From Candidatus Bipolaricaulota bacterium (GTDB taxonomy: Bacteria; Bipolaricaulota; Bipolaricaulia; RBG-16-55-9; DRXL01): DNA of 11,349 nucleotides. A model generated the notes under the pieces. It was not told where the DNA came from. It did not search any database and saw only the letters and a program-made list of their open reading frames with translations. Position numbers and translations under genes: made by a program. Numbering within the stretch: the first letter of the stretch is position 1; every line of letters begins with the position of its first letter. This document shows, in pieces, positions 6,522-11,349 of the stretch. The stretch spans positions 1 to 11,349 of the forward strand of contig JAILZC010000007.1 of the NCBI GenBank assembly GCA_023512665.1. The letters are read 5' to 3'.

Positions 6522-8420
6522 TCATTTTAAGTCCCCTAATTTCTGCACACGGTTGTTCAACAGCTCCACGATATAGATATTGCCGGCGCCGTCTACGGTA
6601 ACATCCTGTGGGGCGTTAAACTCCCCCTCCCCGTTGCCCTGCTCGCCCCATTGCCGTCTGAACGTGCCGTCGGCGTTGAACTCCTGCACGCGGTGATTGT
6701 TCTGGTCCACCACGAGCAAGATCCCCGCTGGGGTAAACGCCAACCCGCGCGGCACGTCAAACTGCCCCACCGCCGAGCCGTTCCTCCCCCACTTGAGCAA
6801 GAACTTCCCAGAAGGATCGAATTTCTGGATGCGATGGTTCCCCGTATCGGAGACGTAGACGTTACCCGCCCCGTCCACCACCACGGCTTGGGGCTCGAAG
6901 AATTGCCCATCGCCCACTTGGAGAGGGCCAGCTCCATCGGGATCAAGGCAGCGCCCGGTAGGCGGCGTGACCGTGAGATTACACTCGCTCCCCCACTTGG
7001 TGCTAAACCGCACGGGAGAGGTACTGACATCGAATCGCTGAATGCGATGGTTACCCTTATCCGTCACATAGGCGAACCTCCCGGCGCTGTCCAGGGCAAT
7101 GCCGATGGGGAACTCAAACTGGCCGTCACCACTGCCGCGCGCGCCCCACCTGCCCAAAAACTTTCCCGTCGAATCGAATTTCTGTATTCTGTGGTTGCCG
7201 CTGTCCACTACGTAGATGTTCCCCGTAGCGTCTATAGCGATATCCGTGGGGCCATCGAATTGGCCATCGCCGGGGGAGAGCGGGCCGCCACCATCGGGAT
7301 CGCGACACCCCTCCCCCGTGCGCAAGAGACACCGACTCCCCCACACGAAGCTTGGGAACTTTTCGTTCAGCTTGAATGTAGCCGGATCAAAGACTTGAAT
7401 ACGGTGGTTCTCCGTGTCGGCGACATAGATGCGCCCACGGCCGTCCACCGCGATCCCTTGAGGCCGGCGGAACTCTCCAGACCTGGTGCCGTCTTGGCCA
7501 AACTGATCGAGGAAGAAGAGCCCATCGGCGACCCTGCGCCCCGCAATGAACTCGAATGTACTCCGCTGACGCAGCACGCTCTGCTCGCTGCGATTGCCCT
7601 GACGATCCACCAAGACAGCTTTCAGAGTGATCCGTTGAGCGCTGTTACACTGAATTGTGAAGCTGAGCTGGCCCTCTCGCTCCCCCAAGACCCGATCGCT
7701 GACCTCGATCCCTTCCAGAGGGAGGGTGCAGTCAGCTAATCGCTTGGGGTCAGAGAAGTTCACTAACTGGAACTCGACCCGGCTCAATTGCCCCTCGCGG
7801 TCCACAAACCCCACGCCTACTTCTTGTTTGGCCCCGAGGGGGATCTGCTCTGGAAACTCGATCCCACTGATGATCGGCTCTGGGCCGACGGCCTTGAACG
7901 AGAATATTTTCGGCTGACTGATATTTCTCTTGGCGTCTTCGAGGGTTACTTCGAGGGTCACGTCTTGGGGCACAGTCGTGAAGATTCGGAAATCGAAGGC
8001 TCCTTGAGGTTCAGTCTGGGCGGGAGGTTCAAAGCTGAAGACCTGCCCAACTTTAAAAGCCCCCGGTGGGGCATCCCTGAGAGGGGTGGCGTCAATCACG
8101 CGAAATGCAATCTTGACTATGTCTTTATTAATATCTTCATAGCCGATGGCCCCGAGAAAGTCCGAGCCGTCAGCAGCGATCCAATTGATCGCCGTGGTGA
8201 ACGTTGGCGGGGGAAGTGTATTTGGGGGGCACTTATCGGCAGGCAGGGCCGGCGGCGCCACAACACAGCGAGCCTTGGGCAGAAGTATATACGTCACACG
8301 CGGGGCCTCGGGGCTCTCGATCTGCGATTGTGACAATAACCCTGGGACATTCAGCCCTACGAACACGAGCAAAGATGCGAAGACCAACACCCGGAATGTG
8401 CTATTTCCCCTGCGTCTCAT
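6522..8420 (-). CDS. Exported protein with Ig-like N-terminal part and six-bladed NHL propeller
   Basis: This 632-residue exported protein has a signal peptide or anchor at about 9-30 and then a beta-rich region at about 40-290 resembling one or two Ig-like domains. Six NHL repeats follow at about 315-345, 387-416, 434-464, 505-535, 552-582 and 599-628. Each carries the signature GQF..P.GIAVD..GNIYVxDxGNHRIQxFD, and together they give a closed six-bladed propeller. NHL propellers usually bind ligands or proteins. Long linkers after blades 1 and 3 (about 361-386 and 478-504) each hold a cysteine pair and a DPDGxGPL motif, which suggests duplication of a two-blade unit. All eight cysteines form close pairs (52/64, 231/258, 364/372, 480/491). 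I chose the ATG at 8420 because AAGGAGG at 8428-8434 lies seven bases before it and the hydrophobic leader follows directly. The last blade runs to the C-terminus, so no anchor is left. Confidence 0.9.
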   Translation of the reverse strand: MRRRGNSTFRVLVFASLLVFVGLNVPGLLSQSQIESPEAPRVTYILLPKARCVVAPPALPADKCPPNTLPPPTFTTAINWIAADGSDFLGAIGYEDINKDIVKIAFRVIDATPLRDAPPGAFKVGQVFSFEPPAQTEPQGAFDFRIFTTVPQDVTLEVTLEDAKRNISQPKIFSFKAVGPEPIISGIEFPEQIPLGAKQEVGVGFVDREGQLSRVEFQLVNFSDPKRLADCTLPLEGIEVSDRVLGEREGQLSFTIQCNSAQRITLKAVLVDRQGNRSEQSVLRQRSTFEFIAGRRVADGLFFLDQFGQDGTRSGEFRRPQGIAVDGRGRIYVADTENHRIQVFDPATFKLNEKFPSFVWGSRCLLRTGEGCRDPDGGGPLSPGDGQFDGPTDIAIDATGNIYVVDSGNHRIQKFDSTGKFLGRWGARGSGDGQFEFPIGIALDSAGRFAYVTDKGNHRIQRFDVSTSPVRFSTKWGSECNLTVTPPTGRCLDPDGAGPLQVGDGQFFEPQAVVVDGAGNVYVSDTGNHRIQKFDPSGKFLLKWGRNGSAVGQFDVPRGLAFTPAGILLVVDQNNHRVQEFNADGTFRRQWGEQGNGEGEFNAPQDVTVDGAGNIYIVELLNNRVQKLGDLK

Positions 8421-8427
8421 TTTATAA

Positions 8428-8434
8428 CCTCCTT
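8428..8434 (-). promoter_or_regulatory. Ribosome binding site that fixes the NHL-gene start
   Basis: AAGGAGG, seven bases before the ATG at 8420. It shows that the in-frame ATG at 8552 is not the start. That longer version would translate the palindromic spacer and overlap the end of the upstream gene. Confidence 0.85.
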
Positions 8435-8437
8435 GCG

Positions 8438-8526
8438 CCAGACTTCGTCTGGACAAGCTTCGCTTGACGCTCATCTTCGCCATGGCGAAGGCAAACGGTC
8501 CAGGCGAAGCCTGGGGCGAAGTCTGG
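8438..8526. repeat. Cluster of short palindromes filling the intergenic gap
   Basis: Five inverted repeats lie in 89 bases: CCAGAC-TTC-GTCTGG (8438-8452), CAAGC-TTC-GCTTG (8454-8466), the perfect palindrome CTTCGCCATGGCGAAG (8475-8490), CCAGGC-GAA-GCCTGG (8500-8514), and an outer 10-bp pair joining 8438-8447 to 8517-8526. All are variants on the words CTTCG/CGAAG with TTC or GAA triloops. The block begins beside the stop codon of the binding-protein gene and ends next to the ribosome binding site of the NHL gene. No U-tract follows, so it is more likely a dispersed repeat or an mRNA-stabilising or attenuating structure than a terminator. Confidence 0.7.
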
Positions 8527-9792
8527 TCACTTAAAATGCGGCGGCAAGACAAACGTTCCGGTTGCGTATTCGTTCGGATAGAGCACGACCCGCGCGCCGT
8601 CGGGCGCGATCTGGGTGTAGAAGGGCCGCGCCCCGTCGAACGCCGGAGCTCCGCCCGTCTTGTTGATCCCGTAGACCTGATCGTGAGCCACAGCTAACTT
8701 CAGCGGGTCCCGCTGCTGCTCCTCGACGCTGTAGAACCGTATCACGCCCACGACGCCGGCCACTCTCGTCCCTTCCAAGGCGTTGACGAGATCGTCAGCA
8801 GCAGTGGTGCGGGCGCGCCCCAGCGCGTCGGCGAGAGCATACACCGCGTCGTATGTTGTCGCGGCGGTGAAGGCCGGCCGCGCCCCAAAGCGCCTCTGGT
8901 AGTTCCTATAAAACTCGAGGGTCTTGGGGCCGACTCTTTCGGTCTGTGCTGCAAAGTCCGTGACGACATAGCCTGCGGCGGCACCTTTCAGGTCGTCATA
9001 GAGCAATGCTTCGTTCCAGCCAAAGAGCGCCACTTTCACTTTGTTTGCTGACCAGCCCTGAGCGAACTCTGCGCCCACTTTCGCGTCGAAGAACACTGTG
9101 ATCGCTGCGGGCACATTGACCTTCTGCAGGCGTTCCAAGAGAACCGCGGCTTGGCCATCGGCAAGAGTGCCCACGACATCGAGGCCCGCCCGTGTGAGCC
9201 GGGGCAAGAGCACCGCACGAAAGTCCGCGCTCTGCTTGGACGCGTCTCCTACCAGCGCGACGGCGTTCGACGCGAGCACCTTCTCTTTCACCAGACGTCC
9301 CACAAGAAATTCGCGAGCGAACTCCCCGCCGTCAAACGCTTGGGCGGCTGCCCCCACGATGCCCGCACGGAAGATATATTTGAAGTTGGCATAGTTTCCC
9401 GCGACTTGATCCGTGCCCAGCAGCGGCGTCCCCGTGATGATAAAGGGCTTCTTCACGCGGGGGATTTCAAGCAAGAGCGCGGGGATCGTATCGGTTCGAG
9501 AGAGCCCAACGATGGCATCGGCTCCCCTATTGATGAGATCGGTCAGCACATTCCGAGCGCGGACGGGATCAGTCTCGCTCCCTAAGTCCCCAACGATTAC
9601 GCTAAACCTCAGCTCATCAGCAGCAAGCTGCGCCCCGTTGAGCACTCCTTGCCCCAACGGGGAGCTGGTGCTGCCCAAAACACCCACGGTCAGCGTCTGC
9701 TGGCCATAGCCTCGAGAGGGCCCAAGGAGCACCGCAGCGGCTGTGACTCCCAGGGCGTGCAGGAATGTGCGTCGGCTCATGGCGGCACGCAT
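8527..9792 (-). CDS. Tat-exported ABC transporter substrate-binding protein, branched-chain amino acid (LivJ/Peripla_BP_6) type
   Basis: This 421-residue periplasmic binding protein belongs to the family that delivers branched-chain amino acids, amides or related solutes to Liv-type ABC importers. The N-terminus MRAAMSRRTFLHALG carries a twin-arginine motif (SRRTFL at 6-11), followed by a hydrophobic core and a GYGQQ cleavage region near 30. The mature start TLTVGVLGSTSSPLGQGVLNGAQLAADEL is the usual first strand and helix of the fold. The spacer with NxxGG that normally follows is missing. Later family-like stretches include GADAIVGLSRTDTIPAL and TYDAVYALADAL. The chosen ATG lies six bases after AAGGAGG at 9799-9805. 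No permease or ATPase of a Liv system is nearby, so it is an orphan component whose ligand cannot be read. It has its own promoter and is followed by the exported propeller genes, perhaps in one transcript. Confidence 0.88.
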   Translation of the reverse strand: MRAAMSRRTFLHALGVTAAAVLLGPSRGYGQQTLTVGVLGSTSSPLGQGVLNGAQLAADELRFSVIVGDLGSETDPVRARNVLTDLINRGADAIVGLSRTDTIPALLLEIPRVKKPFIITGTPLLGTDQVAGNYANFKYIFRAGIVGAAAQAFDGGEFAREFLVGRLVKEKVLASNAVALVGDASKQSADFRAVLLPRLTRAGLDVVGTLADGQAAVLLERLQKVNVPAAITVFFDAKVGAEFAQGWSANKVKVALFGWNEALLYDDLKGAAAGYVVTDFAAQTERVGPKTLEFYRNYQRRFGARPAFTAATTYDAVYALADALGRARTTAADDLVNALEGTRVAGVVGVIRFYSVEEQQRDPLKLAVAHDQVYGINKTGGAPAFDGARPFYTQIAPDGARVVLYPNEYATGTFVLPPHFK

Positions 9793-9798
9793 AGATAG

Positions 9799-9805
9799 CC
9801 TCCTT
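9799..9805 (-). promoter_or_regulatory. Ribosome binding site that fixes the binding-protein start
   Basis: AAGGAGG, six bases before the ATG at 9792. The in-frame ATG at 9816 lies upstream of this site and is part of the -10 box, so it is not used for translation. Confidence 0.85.
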
Positions 9806-9814
9806 GGTCTCCCC

Positions 9815-9843
9815 ATTATAGCACGAAGGAACCCTCATGCCTA
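9815..9843 (-). promoter_or_regulatory. Extended -10 promoter of the binding-protein gene
   Basis: On the minus strand a perfect TATAAT (9815-9820) is preceded by TGC, giving an extended -10. TAGGCA (9838-9843, 4 of 6 matches to -35) lies 17 bases upstream. Transcription would start near 9808, leaving a leader of about 16 nt that still contains AAGGAGG. Confidence 0.65.
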
Positions 9844-9927
9844 GAGGGGGGACACTGCTTTAGATACCGGTGTGGTGGGGCAAAAGTTTCAATGTTATCT
9901 ACACTACAGACAACTAGAGCGAGAGAA

Positions 9928-9936
9928 TGCTATAAT
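9928..9936 (+). promoter_or_regulatory. Extended -10 promoter on the plus strand
   Basis: TGC-TATAAT is an exact extended -10 reading away from the binding-protein gene. CAGACA at 9907-9912 (4 of 6, 18-base spacer) is a possible weak -35. The box sits in a near-perfect palindrome, GCTATA-A-TATAGC (9929-9941). No coding gene lies downstream on this strand, but a hairpin and a terminator do. Confidence 0.5.
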
Positions 9937-9942
9937 ATAGCC

Positions 9943-10015
9943 TCTCTATCATCCTCTCACCACCACCTCAAGCAGGTGGGATGGAGCCCCTCCCCCAAGG
10001 GGCTCCTTATCTTTT
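9943..10015 (+). ncRNA. Candidate small RNA with C-rich loop
   Basis: A transcript from the plus-strand extended -10 box would start near 9943 and end at the intrinsic terminator, about 73 nt later. It would have a pyrimidine-rich 5' part, a small hairpin CCACCT-CAAGC-AGGTGG (9963-9979), and the terminator hairpin with a CCCCCA loop. C-rich loops in other bacterial small RNAs pair with G-rich ribosome binding sites, so base-pairing regulation is possible. Its 3' end overlaps the last codon region of the aldolase chimera on the other strand. There is no recognisable open frame and no known RNA family match. The call rests only on promoter, structure and terminator agreeing in order and spacing. 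Confidence 0.38.
9983..10015 (+). terminator. Intrinsic terminator, plus strand
   Basis: GGAGCCCCT (9983-9991) pairs perfectly with AGGGGCTCC (9998-10006) around a six-base loop, followed by TTATCTTTT. On the minus strand the same hairpin lies just after the aldolase stop but has no U-tract there, so it would only protect that 3' end. As a terminator it serves plus-strand transcription, for which the only visible source is the promoter at 9928-9936. Confidence 0.65.
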
Positions 10016-11147
10016 AGCCGAGAACCTCTCGCAAAGCGCGAGCGGCGGAGAGGGCATCGGCGCGGCTGACGTCCAGATGGGTCACCAAGCGCACGCGGCG
10101 CGGCCCGATCGCCAGCGCCAGAATACCGCGCTTCTTGAGCTCAACGATGAGCTGCTCTGCTGAAGTCTTAGCCAGCTCGAAGATGACAATATTCGTCTCC
10201 ACGGGTTCGAGCCGGACTTCGGGGATCTCTTTGAGAGCCTTGGCTAAGATTTGAGCGTTCTCGTGATCTTCGGCGAGACGCTCAATATGATGCTCTAACG
10301 CATACAACCCCGCGGCCGCAAGAATCCCGACCTGGCGCATCCCCCCGCCGAGCATCTTCCGCACCCTTCGGGCCCTCTCGATAAACTCTGATGATCCTAC
10401 AAGCATCGAGCCCACCGGCGCTCCTAAGCCCTTCGACAGACAGAACATCACTGAGTCGAAGCCCTCGGTCAGCTCTTTGACCGAGCGCCCAGTCGCCACG
10501 GCCGCGTTGAAGATCCGCGCCCCGTCGAGGTGCACGGCCAACCCGCGCTCGTGGGCTTTTTCTATAATTTCTCGAGCCCACTCCAGGGGGTAGACGCCCC
10601 CGCCCTTGAAGTTATGGGTGTTCTCCAGACAGATCAGTCGTGTCTGGGCGTAGTAATAGACTTTGGGGCGGATAGCAGGCTCGATCTGCTCCCAACGCAG
10701 CCATCCGCGCTCGCTGGGAATAGGGCGCGGGATCACCCCAGAGAACGCGGCCATCATCGCCATCTCGGAGTTGAAGATATGCGAAGCCTCTTCGAGAATC
10801 ACTTCGTCGCCGGGCTGGGTGTGGACTCTGAGAGCGATCTGATTCCCCATTACCCCCGAAGGGACAAAGAGTGCCGCCTCGCGCCCGAAAATCTCTGCTG
10901 CCCGCGCTTGGAGTCTATTGACCGTCGGGTCCTCGCCGAAGACGTCATCGCCGACTTCGGCCTCGGCCATCGCCTGGCGCAGCACCCCTTGCTCGGGTGG
11001 ATTCTGGAAGGTCAGCATGAGGGAGGAGCCACTCGAGAACTCGATGCCCGGTCGCAGCCCGAACAAGATTAGGTAGACCGTTCCCGGGATGATGATGAGC
11101 AGGGAGAACAGGAAATACCAGTAGCGTTTGCCGCTGACGTCGATCAA
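10014..11147 (-). CDS. In-frame chimera: SecF N-terminus joined to L-threonine aldolase
   Basis: The 377-residue frame opens from TTG as a typical Sec[12 protein letters not shown], membrane helix 1 at about 11-30, then [14 protein letters not shown] and LTFQNP. SecF is the protein-export subunit that works with SecD and normally has about 300 residues and six helices. From about residue 57 the text becomes low-specificity L-threonine aldolase, a PLP enzyme that splits threonine into glycine and acetaldehyde. It shows [18 protein letters not shown], His123 for PLP stacking, HLDGAR (206-211) and the PLP lysine Lys239 in [10 protein letters not shown], and it reaches a normal C-terminus. The aldolase's own N-terminal RSDTVTxPT segment is missing. 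SecF helix 1 runs from inside to outside, so a real fusion would put the PLP domain outside the cytoplasm. The TTG follows GAGGT (11154-11158) by six bases and the secD stop by four. An assembly join or a recent rearrangement is more likely than a working fusion. Confidence 0.88.
   Translation of the reverse strand: MIDVSGKRYWYFLFSLLIIIPGTVYLILFGLRPGIEFSSGSSLMLTFQNPPEQGVLRQAMAEAEVGDDVFGEDPTVNRLQARAAEIFGREAALFVPSGVMGNQIALRVHTQPGDEVILEEASHIFNSEMAMMAAFSGVIPRPIPSERGWLRWEQIEPAIRPKVYYYAQTRLICLENTHNFKGGGVYPLEWAREIIEKAHERGLAVHLDGARIFNAAVATGRSVKELTEGFDSVMFCLSKGLGAPVGSMLVGSSEFIERARRVRKMLGGGMRQVGILAAAGLYALEHHIERLAEDHENAQILAKALKEIPEVRLEPVETNIVIFELAKTSAEQLIVELKKRGILALAIGPRRVRLVTHLDVSRADALSAARALREVLG
10950..10990 (-). 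other. Seam between SecF-like and threonine-aldolase-like sequence
   Basis: The change of family falls within residues about 55-68 ([14 protein letters not shown]). Here both families carry similar text: SecF has a (V/L)R-x-AL-AEAG-x-GD type stretch after its first helix, and threonine aldolases have MR-x-AMA-x-AEVGDD. The exact breakpoint cannot be placed because the words coincide. The reading frame is kept. Confidence 0.7.
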
Positions 11148-11151
11148 AGGT

Positions 11152-11349
11152 TTACCTCGGTGCGGAGACAGTCGGACGCGGACTGCCAACCGGACGTACG
11201 TCTTCACCGGCATGGAGGCCAAAGAGCCAGCGAATCCGTGGCTGGGCATCCACATTGGTGCCGCGCAGCCAGAATTGCTGCGTGGCGCGCAGGAAGGTGC
11301 GGGTCACCGTGATCGCGGTGAACATGCTAACGATTACGCTGATGGCAAG
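11152..11349 (-). CDS. secD: Protein translocase subunit SecD, C-terminal end (partial)
   Basis: These are the last 65 residues of a frame that enters from the right edge. It begins [20 protein letters not shown], which matches the last transmembrane helix of SecD (usual form G-x-x-x-SMFTAI-x-x-TRTFL). A hydrophilic tail follows, ending in VSAPR and TAA. SecD and SecF form the membrane complex that uses the proton gradient to help pull exported proteins through SecYEG. The stop overlaps the ribosome binding site of the secF-like frame, which is normal secD-secF gene order. Only the end of the gene is present, so domain P1 and the other helices cannot be checked. The strand, frame and family are clear. 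Confidence 0.85.
   Translation of the reverse strand, partial: LAISVIVSMFTAITVTRTFLRATQQFWLRGTNVDAQPRIRWLFGLHAGEDVRPVGSPRPTVSAPR

Noticed and set aside
5805..6530. A 241-codon open frame on the plus strand
   Set aside because: It is antisense to the PQQ-like propeller gene and runs through the palindrome at its end. No translation signal.
6651..7739. A 362-codon open frame on the plus strand
   Set aside because: It lies wholly antisense to the NHL-repeat gene. Its periodic text mirrors the NHL repeats, and it has no ribosome binding site or recognisable domain.
1867..8420. Regularly spaced DNA repeats that might suggest a CRISPR array or tandem satellite
   Set aside because: The repeats are diverged protein domains (CARDB, PQQ-like and NHL) with intact reading frames, not identical short repeats with spacers.
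8421..8552. Longer N-terminus of the NHL protein from ATG 8552
   Set aside because: The extension would translate the palindrome cluster and overlap the upstream stop. AAGGAGG and a signal peptide fit the ATG at 8420.
9793..9816. Longer N-terminus of the binding protein from ATG 9816
   Set aside because: That ATG is part of the TATAAT promoter box and lies upstream of the AAGGAGG site, so it would not be in the mRNA.
11148..11255. ATG starts at 11255 or 11213 for the SecF-aldolase frame
   Set aside because: They lie inside the secD coding end in another frame. SecF-like text begins at the TTG at 11147, which has GAGGT at the right distance.

Overview
The window looks like a moderately GC-rich bacterial chromosome segment, probably from an uncultured or environmental lineage. 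Every convincing protein gene lies on the minus strand, and most start behind a strong AAGGAGG-type ribosome binding site. The lineage cannot be fixed from sequence alone. Large exported CARDB, PQQ-propeller and NHL-propeller proteins next to SecD/SecF and a Tat-exported binding protein would fit a deep-branching group such as Acetothermia/Bipolaricaulota or a Chloroflexi-like bacterium, but this is a weak inference.

Layout in transcription order, right to left. (1) 11152-11349 is the C-terminal end of secD. (2) 10014-11147 is one open frame that starts as secF from a TTG codon, keeps only its first membrane helix, and then continues in frame as an L-threonine aldolase lacking its own N-terminus. 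This chimera is the most anomalous object in the window. (3) 9817-10013 is a regulatory gap. It holds an extended -10 promoter for the next minus-strand gene and, on the opposite strand, an extended -10 promoter followed by a hairpin and an intrinsic terminator, which together could make a small RNA of about 73 nt. (4) 8527-9792 is a Tat-exported ABC-type binding protein. (5) 6522-8420 is an exported six-bladed NHL propeller. (6) 5178-6440 is an exported eight-bladed PQQ-like propeller. (7) 1867-5109 is a 1080-residue exported protein with eight CARDB repeats. (8) 1037-1612 is a small exported protein of unknown function. (9) 1-1035 is a MacB/FtsX-type ABC permease running off the left edge.

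Genes 4 to 9 look like an envelope gene cluster. Each of the five soluble products has an export signal. The cysteines of the CARDB and NHL proteins occur only as close pairs, as expected for disulfides formed outside the cytoplasm. The permease belongs to the family that drives mechanical work on envelope proteins or lipoproteins. The natural reading is a cell-surface or periplasmic protein assembly, but no partner or substrate can be named.

The gaps are unusually structured. Two related GC-rich palindromes sit just upstream of the ribosome binding sites of two genes (1646-1695 and 6457-6511). A tandem cluster of small hairpins fills the gap between the binding protein and the NHL gene (8438-8526). 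A 15-bp long-range stem followed by a U-tract lies after the CARDB gene (1726-1831). There is no tRNA, rRNA, CRISPR array or insertion sequence, and no gene-free stretch longer than 300 bases.
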